IMG/VR virus record: IMGVR_UViG_3300033388_002769
Span: 1 to 24,462 of that record
DNA: 24,462 bases
Source: a virus
Reading direction: 5' to 3' (one strand)
The translations under genes were made by a program, and so were the position numbers. The notes beneath the pieces are model-generated. The model did no database searches. It was not told where the DNA came from and saw only the letters and a list, made by a program, of their open reading frames with translations. Within the stretch, counting starts at the first letter, position 1. Each line of letters begins with the position of its first letter. This document shows, one piece after another, positions 9,214-16,468 of this stretch.

Positions 9214-9639
9214 TTAGGCAGACGGAATGATCGAGTATCCGAAGCGTGGAGTCTCGTCAACGACTTCGCGTTCCTCCACCGCGCCCAGGGCGTCGGAGAG
9301 GTTGTAGCCATGCTTGACGTGCTGCACGTTCGCCATCGCGAGGACGTTGGTCACTTCCGGGGGGACATCCACCCAGACTCCGACCAGGACCTTGTACCGC
9401 CGCCCCGCGCAGTTGAACGACTGCCGGGTGGGCATGCCGTCAACCTTGTGGAGCTTGAGGCACGACCACGTAGGCTGGTAGATGCCATCATGCACGCACA
9501 GGTGTCCCATTGATCCGCCCTTGGGGTTCTCGTAGTCCTCCGGCATGGGCTTGCCCGGCCGGGGGATATCAACGTCAAGGGAGTCGTCCGCGATCGCCTT
9601 CATCCGCTCTTCACTCAGGGCCGTGTTGTCATCAGCCAT
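9214..9639 (-). CDS. Unknown 141-aa protein in the head module
   Basis: ATG 9639 is chosen because GGAG lies 8 nt upstream; the longer frame start at 9702 has none. The N-terminal ~45 residues are polar and probably flexible (DDNTALSEERMKAIADDSLD, PRPGKPMPEDYENPKGG). The central part carries two His and two Cys (GHLCVHDG, WSCLKLH) and then a beta-rich stretch (RYKVLVGVWVDVPPEVTNVL). I do not recognise the family. It lies between the small capsid-associated genes and the head-tail terminator, so a minor virion or head-completion role is plausible but unproven. The His/Cys pairs could bind a metal, though the spacing fits no zinc finger I know. Confidence 0.8.
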   Translation of the reverse strand: MADDNTALSEERMKAIADDSLDVDIPRPGKPMPEDYENPKGGSMGHLCVHDGIYQPTWSCLKLHKVDGMPTRQSFNCAGRRYKVLVGVWVDVPPEVTNVLAMANVQHVKHGYNLSDALGAVEEREVVDETPRFGYSIIPSA

Positions 9640-9657
9640 TGGTTTTCTCCAGGTTTT

Positions 9658-9705
9658 ACGTCCTGCGACGTGCGAATAGTAGGGGTGGGCAGTGATGCCC
9701 ACCCC
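9658..9705 (-). promoter_or_regulatory. Two intergenic hairpins, one with a perfect 10-bp stem
   Basis: Just after the stop at 9715, GGGGTGGGCA and TGCCCACCCC (9682-9705) form a perfect 10-bp stem with a 4-nt loop. A second small stem, ACGTC/GACGT, covers 9658-9671. There is no U-run, so these are more likely RNA-stability or processing elements than terminators. Confidence 0.6.
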
Positions 9706-9714
9706 GCTCTTAGC

Positions 9715-10080
9715 CTAGTAGTACGCCTCGAAGTAGACGAGGTCGTCGGCCGCGTCGATGGCCGTCGCGGTCTCAAAGTTCACTCCAGCCGGACTGTCTT
9801 GGTCGCCGGCGAATGGAGTGAAGTAGATCCCCGCGGTTGCCCACGCCCGCGTGCCGGCCGTGACCTGCATATAGGCGGTGTAGGCTTCCCCACCCTCCAA
9901 CAGCAGGCCAGTGGCCACGGTACTGACCGAGTCAGAGTCCTTGCGGTGCATCACGATCTTCGTCGGGACAAACCCGAGCGGAAGCGATCCGATGATGACC
10001 CCGGTGGGGTCAATCTCCCCGATCACTGGCGCCCCGGCTTGGGCCCCGGCAGAGATCACAGTGAAGGTCATGTCAGCCAT
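9715..10080 (-). CDS. Small beta-rich putative virion protein, 121 aa
   Basis: ATG 10080 is preceded by AAGGAGAACAGAC, nearly the same leader as the neighbouring 132-aa gene. The protein is Ala/Gly/Thr-rich and beta-dominated. The segment GFVPTKIVMHRKDSDS resembles the phage small-head-protein pattern in which a G-F-x-P-x-x-I/V strand is followed by a charged turn, and the C-terminus ends in alternating aromatics (LVYFEAYY). It is probably a capsid-associated or decoration protein, judged by its place directly after the capsid and the strong ribosome site. It also looks distantly similar to the preceding 132-aa protein. Function is inferred only. Confidence 0.8.
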   Translation of the reverse strand: MADMTFTVISAGAQAGAPVIGEIDPTGVIIGSLPLGFVPTKIVMHRKDSDSVSTVATGLLLEGGEAYTAYMQVTAGTRAWATAGIYFTPFAGDQDSPAGVNFETATAIDAADDLVYFEAYY

Positions 10081-10096
10081 GTCTGTTCTCCTTTTT

Positions 10097-10114
10097 GGGG
10101 CGCCGAGGCGCACC
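10097..10114 (-). promoter_or_regulatory. GC-rich intergenic hairpin
   Basis: On the minus strand GGGTGCGC, loop CTCG, then GCGCCCC forms a stem with a bulged T immediately upstream of the AAAAAGGAG ribosome site of the 121-aa gene. No U-run follows. Confidence 0.45.
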
Positions 10115-10128
10115 CGGTTCGTCTTCTT

Positions 10129-10527
10129 CTACCGGTAGGCGAAGAAGAGCTGGGTTGGGCCCGTGGCCATGAGCCCGGCGCCGATGGTGAACTTCCACTT
10201 GCCGATCTCGGAGGCGGGGTCGTCTCCGTCATCCACGTTGGTCTGCGTGACCTGGTAGATGTCGAAGTCGCTGGCGGTGGACGTGGCGTAGGCCCCGGTC
10301 GTACTCGTCATGATCGAGACGAGATCGAGATCCATGCTACGGTGCCAGTGGATGATGTAGACCGGGATGCCGGTGTTGTTGTCGCAGTCGCGATACCACT
10401 CCACCTTACGCGGAATATACGGGAAGTAAAACTCCGCGTCCGCGCCGCTGCTGGAGGTGAATTCTATGAGTTCGATAGAGGACTCGATCTCGGTCGCAGC
10501 CTCTCTATCCACGATGGTGATGGCCAT
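10129..10527 (-). CDS. Small beta-rich putative virion protein, 132 aa
   Basis: I chose ATG 10527 (MAITIVDREAATE), with AAGGAG 7-8 nt upstream; the longer frame start has no site and would read through the upstream hairpin. It is the first gene after the capsid. The sequence alternates beta strands and acidic loops. The segment FPYIPRKVEWYRDCDNNTG parallels GFVPTKIVMHRKDSDSVS in the next gene, and both end with aromatic strands (QLFFAYR here), so the two may be old duplicates. Small proteins of this style often sit beside N4-gp56-type capsids. I infer a head-associated role. No enzymatic motif is visible. Confidence 0.8.
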   Translation of the reverse strand: MAITIVDREAATEIESSIELIEFTSSSGADAEFYFPYIPRKVEWYRDCDNNTGIPVYIIHWHRSMDLDLVSIMTSTTGAYATSTASDFDIYQVTQTNVDDGDDPASEIGKWKFTIGAGLMATGPTQLFFAYR

Positions 10528-10551
10528 TTCTGTTCTCCTTGCTTGTTCCCC

Positions 10552-10572
10552 GGGGGACGCTCGCGCGCCCCC
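10552..10572 (-). promoter_or_regulatory. Strong hairpin after the capsid gene
   Basis: Minus strand: GGGGGCGC, a GCGA (GNRA) tetraloop, then GCGTCCCCC, one bulged T. It begins 18 bases after the capsid stop codon and is not followed by a U-run. A role in protecting capsid mRNA or in RNA processing is likely. Confidence 0.55.
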
Positions 10573-10589
10573 CATGTCATGCGAATGGG

Positions 10590-11678
10590 CTAGTCGAGGG
10601 AGGTACACTCCACACGGCTCATCCAGTCGTCGTTGAGGATAACGGCGGTTCCGGCCGACTTCCAGCCAACGGTATGCCGCTGACGAAGTGGATCGGCGTT
10701 TCCGCCGGCCTTCTCCACGAACACGCCAGCCGCGCCACGCTGCAACGGCACGATGCCGTAGGCGTCACGAGCGAAGAACAGAGCGACGTAAACGTCGTTC
10801 AGCGTCCCCGTGGTGGACTTCATGCCGTCGCCGCCGACAGCCGCACCCACGTCCGGGAAAACCTTCGCGTTGGTGGACATGACGAACCGCACGTTGCGGT
10901 ACTTGCCGACCTCGGTCTCCATGGTGCCGGAGATCGAAGCGTAGCGCTCGACAGGAGTGAACTCCTCGCCGAGGGTGAACCCACCGTTCGCGGAGAACAG
11001 ATCGTGCTCCTGGTCGGTGTGGATCAGGCACCAGTAGCTGGCACCGATCGGGTAGGTGTTGATCTTGGTGCTACCAGCCACGATGGGAGTGAACGTCTTG
11101 GCGTCCGCTCCGCGAAGATCGCGAATGACCGCGTCGACCACGACCTGGTTGAGAGTTCCGCCCGCGAGGTTGCGAGTGGTGCCGGTGACCACGGTGCCGC
11201 TGCCGGTGAGAACGTCTTCCTGGACCACGTACACGGAGGTACCGGCCACGATGACTTCGCGGTAGACGGAGTCCATGGTCTCGCCCATGTTCTCGCCCAG
11301 CACTTCGCTGGACTCGGAGATCACGGCGTCGACGTGAGTCAGGTCGACCCAGTCGGTCACGAGCATCCAGTTACCGTACTGGCGCACCGTGGCGACGTAG
11401 TCGGTCTTCTGGAGAGCGGTACCGGTGGGGGTCACGCCATCGGACAGGGGAGTGGTGACCTGCGAGAGCTTCTCGTAGCGCCGGAAGACCATCTGCTGGC
11501 CGGAGCGCTGCGCGAGGGGCTTCTGCTGCCCGAAGCGCTGGTGCAGGAGAGCGGGCTGGGCCCGCATGAGAAGGTTCCGGTCGTAAACGCCCTGCGCTAC
11601 GCGAGGCAGGTTCGTTTCGCCAGAAACAGCGGAACCGGTGGTCCGCATATAATCTACGGTTTGGAGCGGAGTGCTCAT
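10590..11678 (-). CDS. Major capsid protein, N4-gp56-like family
   Basis: This encodes 362 aa from ATG 11678, with GGAGG 7 nt upstream (CCCGGAGGAAGATAAATG). The N-terminal third has the order I associate with N4-gp56-type capsids: a helical segment RNLLMRAQPALLHQRFGQ, then a strand QMVFRRYEKLSQVTTPLSDG, then VTPTGTALQKTDYVATVRQY followed by GNWMLVTDWVDLTHVDAV. A long helix follows (SESSEVLGENMGETMDSVYR). It sits after a scaffold-like gene and before tail genes, the right place for the capsid. The ribosome site is strong and hairpins lie downstream, consistent with high expression. T7 gp10 is similar in size but its sequence style differs, so the genome looks mosaic. Confidence 0.9.
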   Translation of the reverse strand: MSTPLQTVDYMRTTGSAVSGETNLPRVAQGVYDRNLLMRAQPALLHQRFGQQKPLAQRSGQQMVFRRYEKLSQVTTPLSDGVTPTGTALQKTDYVATVRQYGNWMLVTDWVDLTHVDAVISESSEVLGENMGETMDSVYREVIVAGTSVYVVQEDVLTGSGTVVTGTTRNLAGGTLNQVVVDAVIRDLRGADAKTFTPIVAGSTKINTYPIGASYWCLIHTDQEHDLFSANGGFTLGEEFTPVERYASISGTMETEVGKYRNVRFVMSTNAKVFPDVGAAVGGDGMKSTTGTLNDVYVALFFARDAYGIVPLQRGAAGVFVEKAGGNADPLRQRHTVGWKSAGTAVILNDDWMSRVECTSLD

Positions 11679-11707
11679 TTATCTTCCTCCGGGATGAAGC
11701 CGCTGGG

Positions 11708-12442
11708 CTACAAACCCTGCGACCTCTTGAAGTCTTCAAACTGGTCTTCGCTGAGCCCCCAAGGATCGACCTCGGGTTCGCGAAGCTCGGATGGGGTGGC
11801 AATTCCGCCACGGTTGGCTGGGGTAATCGCTCCTCGATGACCGGCCATATTGGCACCCGAACGAAGGGATTCCAGTTCCTTGTTGGCGTCGGCGAGTTGC
11901 ACTTGCAGCGTGAGCGACTCCACCCCTACTCGGGTGTTGTACTCCGCTTGCTTCACCTGGTCCAGGCCCTGGTACTTCGCGGCCACCTGTTCCTTGACCT
12001 CATCGAACCCCTCCACGGATTCGGAGACCTCGGTGCGCTGCACGAGCTTGGTAGCTCCTTCGAGCGCGGGGCCGAACGCCTGCTGAAACTCTGCCATGAA
12101 CTGCTTCGCGAACCGCTGGTTCTCCGAAGTGATCAGGCCCATGATGTCCTTCGCGGCGTCTTCGTCGAGATTGTCCAATGCGCTCAGATCCACCTGCGGT
12201 GCGGCAGGCGTCGGAGCCGGTTGCGGATCTTGCCCCGCGCTGCCTCTCATGGCGGCCAACGTGAATTCGTTGACTACCCCTTCGAGGCGATTGCGGTCCT
12301 TTAGCACTTCGTCAAGGCGCGAACGAGGGACCGTTCCCTGGCCTTCGTCTTCCTTCTTGTCGCCTGTTTCTGGCGGCGTGAAGTCTGAAGACGTCGGCGC
12401 TCTGTCGTCCAGCTCTGCGAATTGATCCGGTCGGTTCGTCAT
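11708..12442 (-). CDS. Putative scaffolding protein
   Basis: This encodes 244 aa from ATG 12442, with GGGAG 7 nt upstream. It is acidic, Gln/Glu-rich and mainly helical. The N-terminal ~40 residues are disordered-looking (DDRAPTSSDFTPPETGDKKE), then come coiled-coil-like stretches (SENQRFAKQFMAEFQQAFG and VESLTLQVQLADANKELESL), and the tail ends in a short helix (PWGLSEDQFEDFKRSQGL). That composition and its place directly before the capsid gene match phage scaffolding proteins. A central Pro/Ala-rich linker (PQPAPTPAAPQ) separates the two halves. No protease motif is visible, so I read it as a scaffold without a fused protease. Confidence 0.8.
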   Translation of the reverse strand: MTNRPDQFAELDDRAPTSSDFTPPETGDKKEDEGQGTVPRSRLDEVLKDRNRLEGVVNEFTLAAMRGSAGQDPQPAPTPAAPQVDLSALDNLDEDAAKDIMGLITSENQRFAKQFMAEFQQAFGPALEGATKLVQRTEVSESVEGFDEVKEQVAAKYQGLDQVKQAEYNTRVGVESLTLQVQLADANKELESLRSGANMAGHRGAITPANRGGIATPSELREPEVDPWGLSEDQFEDFKRSQGL

Positions 12443-12474
12443 CTGGTTGCTCCCGTGTTTTACACCCCGGAGGG

Positions 12475-12789
12475 TCAGTCTTCGTTAGTGTCGGTACGCA
12501 GCGCGTATTCGACCCAGTTTAGCACCTCATCAAGAGATGCCTGTTTGCCTGCCTGATAAGCCGTCTTGACGGCATAATCTCCACCTGCTACATCGACCTC
12601 GGATGCCCTCTTGGCGGCCACATCTGCCTTGGCTTGCAGCGCGATAAGCAGGGTCCTAAACCCCGCGCTCAGCTCAGCCGCTTGTTGAAGCTCCTCCGCT
12701 AGCGCCAGGCCCTGCGGGAGAACTGCCGCTGCTTGGCGACGCCGCAGCCGCTGGTCCATCAGATCCTGAAGCTGACTCTTGTCCGACAT
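12475..12789 (-). CDS. Unknown 104-aa helical protein overlapping the portal gene
   Basis: I chose ATG 12789 because GGAGG lies 8 nt upstream; an in-frame ATG at 12804 lies before that site. The first 116 nt overlap the 3' end of the portal gene in another frame. The protein is Ala/Gln-rich and helical (QRLRRRQAAAVLPQGLALAEELQQAAEL, shown here only to indicate style) with a basic patch RLRRRQ near residue 13. It could be a head-assembly accessory factor. I do not recognise a family. The long overlap means the portal's Gly/Ser-rich C-terminus and this gene's N-terminus constrain each other. Confidence 0.72.
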   Translation of the reverse strand: MSDKSQLQDLMDQRLRRRQAAAVLPQGLALAEELQQAAELSAGFRTLLIALQAKADVAAKRASEVDVAGGDYAVKTAYQAGKQASLDEVLNWVEYALRTDTNED

Positions 12790-14647
12790 TCGGGTTGCCT
12801 CCAAGCATCCCAGCGCTGATCATCTGGTCGAGAATGTCTTGCGCCCTGTCGGCGTCATTAAAGACCTTGTCCTCGTCGTGGAACCCCAGCAGGCGATACT
12901 GCTTCTTCATGAGTTCCAGTAGATTCAGAGCCGGGACTGTAAGTTGGTTCATGCTGTGTTGGCCGATGAACTGGGCTAGATTGATGATCTGCTCTTGACG
13001 GTCTGCGAAGTGCTTCGACCCCTTCGCGCGAATCGCCCACCCGCGGATGGACTCCGGGCTGATCTCGGTGATCTCGATCTTGCCGTCCTGGAGCTTCTTT
13101 GCGACGCGAGTCTTGCTCATGAACTGCGAATCCATCTGGACGAACAAGTTCAGGGACGCCTCGATCAGCACCAACTCTATGTGCTGGGCTATCTTGCCAA
13201 GCTCGGTGCCAACCACGTTCGCGTCAAGCGCGGTCTTCGTGGCTGACTCGCTGGTGCTGCCACCCATTGGGGTAATAGCCCTGGTCATCGATCGGTATTC
13301 GCGAACGAGATTGTCGACCTCCGCCATCGAGAACTGAACTCCCCTGAAGTCCTTGTCCAGCGGAACCAGGTTATCGAGCTGGCCCACCAGGTGCCGGCGG
13401 CCGGGGGCGCTCTTGGCGCGGGGGTCTGTGACCCCGTCGGCAACCATCTTGTACTCGGGATTGACCAGGGCAGCGATGATATCCACCGCCTGATTGACCC
13501 TGACGTTGATCAGGTTCGCAAGGCCCAGGTTGGGCTCTATGGGCCCCCATCCGTAGACCTGGCCCGGAACAGTGTTGTAGGTGGCCAACTGAGTCGGAAG
13601 CTCACCAGAGTAGAGGAAAGTGGGCTCAAAGCGTATCAAGCGCACGCGGTTAGCCACGGTGGCGATGAAGCTGACGTACACGCTCCGGCCGTCCGCGGCG
13701 CCATTGGGGATCTCCATGGTCCCGCTGGCCTCAAGGAGCTCCACCCCGGAGTTGATCGGCACATTCAGGCCGAAGGACCGGTATTGCAGGGCCAGATAGT
13801 CGTCTGCGGCCGTCTCCCGGTTCGCCTCGCTCAGGCCATCGGTGTCCTCGTAGACGCTGTAGCCCTCGTCGTCCTTCTCGGTCATCTGCTTCAGGGTCTC
13901 CTTAGAGACCCAAATCCTGCGAATGCGAAGCGCGTGCTTCGGATCTGGGCTGAACGGGTCGATGACGAAGTTGAACGGATCGCCGATCTCGATGGTCGGG
14001 CCCTCGTAGGCGATGTCCCGGCTGACTGCCGGCGGCTCGGGTACCCTGAAATCCGCCGGAGGCGGCGGGGGCGGTTGGCCGGCCCGCTCGGCTTCGACCC
14101 GCATAACCTCCATGGCAGCAACGGTTTTGTGGTATTCTGCGAATTCGGCCTTGTTCTTCTCTTCCCACTCGGCCATGGCGGCCTGGTAGGCGGGGTAGTT
14201 CACGGCCTTCTCGATGCGCCAACCGACGGTATACGGGCAGTTGCCGGTGATTATCAGCCATTTCATGGCCTCAGAAATCTTCTGGTGATACAGACACTCG
14301 TGCTGCTGCTGTCGAAGAAGGTGGAAGGCTTCCTCGGCAGCATCGTCGTCGTACTCGGCCCGGCCGTACATCGCCGGCTCGACGTACATCCAGCGGTCGT
14401 CTGGCAGGATCATGGACATGAGTTGGGAGTGGAGGGTCTCTACGGCGTCGTAAGTTGCACTGTAGTAACGACTTGAGCGGTTCGCCTCCTTCGAGGCGTC
14501 CTGCCAATCATCGTCGAACGCGCAGAGGTAGGCCCTCATGCAGGCGATCCACTTGTTTTCCTTCTCTGTGCGAACGAGCTTCAGATTCGTCCATTTGTCG
14601 ACGACGAACTGAATTACGTGCGAAGGATCAGTTCCCTTGACGATCAT
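12674..14647 (-). CDS. Portal protein (T7 gp8-like head-tail connector)
   Basis: This encodes 657 aa. ATG 14647 overlaps the terminase TAA by one base (TAATG), with GGTGG just upstream; the TTG at 14653 is less likely. Length and position fit podovirus portals. Visible features include an early segment around RSSRYYSATYDAVETLHSQL, which fits the N-terminal wing helices. A proline run (QPPPPPPADF) lies near residue 190, and the region around VYGWGPIEPNLGLANLINVR followed by NQAVDIIAALVNPEYKMVADG is typical of gp8-type connectors. The C-terminal ~45 residues are Gly/Ser/Pro/Ala-rich and probably flexible. It functions as the dodecameric DNA gate that binds the terminase, whose gene is immediately upstream. 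Confidence 0.9.
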   Translation of the reverse strand: MIVKGTDPSHVIQFVVDKWTNLKLVRTEKENKWIACMRAYLCAFDDDWQDASKEANRSSRYYSATYDAVETLHSQLMSMILPDDRWMYVEPAMYGRAEYDDDAAEEAFHLLRQQQHECLYHQKISEAMKWLIITGNCPYTVGWRIEKAVNYPAYQAAMAEWEEKNKAEFAEYHKTVAAMEVMRVEAERAGQPPPPPPADFRVPEPPAVSRDIAYEGPTIEIGDPFNFVIDPFSPDPKHALRIRRIWVSKETLKQMTEKDDEGYSVYEDTDGLSEANRETAADDYLALQYRSFGLNVPINSGVELLEASGTMEIPNGAADGRSVYVSFIATVANRVRLIRFEPTFLYSGELPTQLATYNTVPGQVYGWGPIEPNLGLANLINVRVNQAVDIIAALVNPEYKMVADGVTDPRAKSAPGRRHLVGQLDNLVPLDKDFRGVQFSMAEVDNLVREYRSMTRAITPMGGSTSESATKTALDANVVGTELGKIAQHIELVLIEASLNLFVQMDSQFMSKTRVAKKLQDGKIEITEISPESIRGWAIRAKGSKHFADRQEQIINLAQFIGQHSMNQLTVPALNLLELMKKQYRLLGFHDEDKVFNDADRAQDILDQMISAGMLGGNPNVGQESASGSDGPAAAASPSSGSSPAGPGASGGASTSG

Positions 14648-16071
14648 TACCAACCACCAAACTGAGTTTCGGACCTCGCCTGATCGATCCGCATTATTTG
14701 TTTCAATCTCGCGAGTTCGTCAAGCTCTACTTTTGTGTGGACCCGTTTGGCTACAATGCCCCTAAGTGTATCGTAAGCATGGTCTTCCGCATGCGTATCT
14801 ACGTCCCCGCTGCCGTTGGAGTCCAAGGGGATGGATTGTAGCGTGCGAATCAAATTCGTGCAGCAGTCCATGATTCTGAGCCTTGAAACCCCATTCGTGA
14901 CGCGAAGCAGGGAATGGATCTGAGCTTTCTGGGCGAGGCGCGAACCGGGGCCCTTGGGCCATTTGCGCCACCCGAGCTGATATCCGCCCAGCTTCTCGAA
15001 CTGCGTCTGGCCGCTGCCGTGCTCGGCCCAGCACTGGGGGTCCAGCCACGCCTCGGTGACCTGCCAGCCCTGCATGCGCTCCATCTCGATGATCTTGTCC
15101 CGAACGATCTCCTCGTCCTCCCGGGAGCCCATCCCGCTCTTGCGGCCCTTACCGTACAATTCGCCGCAGATTACCACATTGCCGTCGAAATCAGCGTATC
15201 CCCACAGGACGCAGTATGGCTTCTCGTAGCCCCAGTCCATGGCCCGCCAGATCGGGACGCCTGTCGGCACCCGGTATGTCATGCAAATGTGGGTTTTCTT
15301 GTCGAATTCGGGGAATGCCGCGCCAGAGACGATATCCCAGTCCCCGTCGCGAAGGGCCCTGCGAAGTGCCGGATCCGGGATCGAGTCCAGCCGCTGCATG
15401 TAGGTGCGGTCGTTCGCCATCAGGATCTTGTTGTCGGTCAGCTTCGCGGGGATGAAGCAACGGTGGCGTACCTCGCCGCCCTCCTGGAACGGAATCGGCG
15501 TCATTCCCGGAATAGTGCCAATACCGTAGCGTTCCTTCACCCAGGAGTGCCCGATGTTCCCGGGGTTCGTGGCCGCTCGCATGTAGCAGGGGGCGCCCTG
15601 GGCGCTTCGCAGGCGGGTGAAGAGGTACTCGATGTACCAGTCCGAGCCCCAGTGGGTCAGCTCGTCGAACCCGATCCAGGAGAACTGGTGGCCCTGGTAC
15701 TTGTAGACGTCGATTTCTGCTTCGAGGGCGCGAAGCTGGAGCGTGGCCGTGCCCTTGCCGGAGAAGCTGGGGATCTCCCAGGTGGTCCTCCCGCGCTTGT
15801 AGCAGTCGATACCGTATACTGGTGAAAGTATCTCTATACTTCGCCGCTCAAGCTCTTCGAGGTTCTTGTAGGTCTTCCTGAAGAGGATGCCGCGCCAGGC
15901 TGACCCGTACAGCTCAATGCCGGAGCAGTAGTCGCCGAGCAGCCCATCGGACTTGCCGCCGCCGGCCGCGCCTCCGTAGAGCACGTCCTCGAACCGGCAT
16001 TTCAGGAAAAGCTCCTGGGGGCCGGGCTGCGGTGTCCAGATTACTCGTTGATCACTCGGGGGTGCTTCCAT
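14647..16071 (-). CDS. terL: Terminase large subunit (packaging ATPase and nuclease)
   Basis: This encodes 474 aa from ATG 16071 (a TTG at 16089 would add six residues; neither has a clear Shine-Dalgarno). It powers DNA translocation into the head and cuts the concatemer. Residues 33-42 (GGAAGGGKSD) form the Walker A loop and 132-139 (WIGFDELT) the Walker B, with Asp-Glu ready for hydrolysis. TNPGNIGHSWVK near 168-179 fits the coupling motif. The C-terminal nuclease starts with AMDWGYEKPY (D279), and WLDPQCW provides a likely second metal-binding Asp. This resembles Terminase_6-type enzymes. No small terminase was identifiable nearby. Confidence 0.93.
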   Translation of the reverse strand: MEAPPSDQRVIWTPQPGPQELFLKCRFEDVLYGGAAGGGKSDGLLGDYCSGIELYGSAWRGILFRKTYKNLEELERRSIEILSPVYGIDCYKRGRTTWEIPSFSGKGTATLQLRALEAEIDVYKYQGHQFSWIGFDELTHWGSDWYIEYLFTRLRSAQGAPCYMRAATNPGNIGHSWVKERYGIGTIPGMTPIPFQEGGEVRHRCFIPAKLTDNKILMANDRTYMQRLDSIPDPALRRALRDGDWDIVSGAAFPEFDKKTHICMTYRVPTGVPIWRAMDWGYEKPYCVLWGYADFDGNVVICGELYGKGRKSGMGSREDEEIVRDKIIEMERMQGWQVTEAWLDPQCWAEHGSGQTQFEKLGGYQLGWRKWPKGPGSRLAQKAQIHSLLRVTNGVSRLRIMDCCTNLIRTLQSIPLDSNGSGDVDTHAEDHAYDTLRGIVAKRVHTKVELDELARLKQIMRIDQARSETQFGGW

Positions 16072-16102
16072 GCAGCCATTAAGCAGCAACTTGGCGGGTG
16101 TG

Positions 16103-16264
16103 TCAAGGAGAGGAGAGTCTATAGCTCCGGTTTTCTTCGCAGAGATCCTTCTTCAGCATAAGCTCTTGATACGCGACCTCATCGGAGAGTTCCTCCGAGA
16201 CTGAAGTCCATGTCTCCTCCCCGAAGAGGTCGCGATCATCAAGTACAATTACTCGGCAGGACAC
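16103..16264 (-). CDS. Unknown 53-aa protein between csrA and terL
   Basis: The frame has no ATG in range. I prefer the GTG at 16264, which overlaps the end of csrA by 16 nt, giving a small acidic protein (VIVLDDRDLFGEETW, then SEELSDEVAYQELMLKKDL). An alternative reading uses the good ribosome site GGGGAGGAGAC before ATG 16211, but that ORF is only 10 codons long. The sequence matches no family I know. Position next to terL might suggest a packaging accessory, but it is too short for a typical small terminase. Confidence 0.55.
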   Translation of the reverse strand: MSCRVIVLDDRDLFGEETWTSVSEELSDEVAYQELMLKKDLCEENRSYRLSSP

Positions 16265-16455
16265 TGTTTCCCGTCCGGTTCGCCGATAAACTCCTCGTCG
16301 ATCTCCTCGCGAAGCACACCGCAATTCGGGGGCGCGTTGACGCCGATCTGGGCTACCCCGCCCTTGACGTTCACGACGCAGACCCTGATCGGGAACTGCA
16401 AGCCGGGAACCCGGATGTGAAGTGACTCGCCCTTTTTCCGTCGTAGAACCAGCAT
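16249..16455 (-). CDS. csrA: CsrA/RsmA-family RNA-binding translational regulator
   Basis: This encodes 68 aa from ATG 16455, with GAGGAG 6 nt upstream, 13 nt after the tail fibre stop. The N-terminus MLVLRRKKGESLHI matches the family opening, with Leu4 and Arg6 conserved. The centre (VVNVKGGVAQIGVNAP) matches the strand-turn-strand, and GVLREEIDEEF carries the Arg (residue 49) that corresponds to the RNA-contacting Arg44 of E. coli CsrA. There are about five extra residues between strands 1 and 2. CsrA dimers bind GGA motifs in mRNA leaders and block or stabilise translation. In a phage late operon it could retune host carbon, motility or biofilm genes, or act on phage messages, many of which have AAGGAGA leaders. 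The family call is firm, the target unknown. Confidence 0.93.
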   Translation of the reverse strand: MLVLRRKKGESLHIRVPGLQFPIRVCVVNVKGGVAQIGVNAPPNCGVLREEIDEEFIGEPDGKQCPAE

Positions 16456-16468
16456 GTTGTTCTCCTCG

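Noticed and set aside
10539-11840. A 433-codon open frame on the + strand opposite the capsid and scaffold genes, and similar long + frames at 1099-2181 and 6866-7921.
   Set aside because: They mirror well-supported minus genes in GC-rich DNA, lack ribosome sites and show low-complexity His/Arg/Gly composition typical of antisense shadows.
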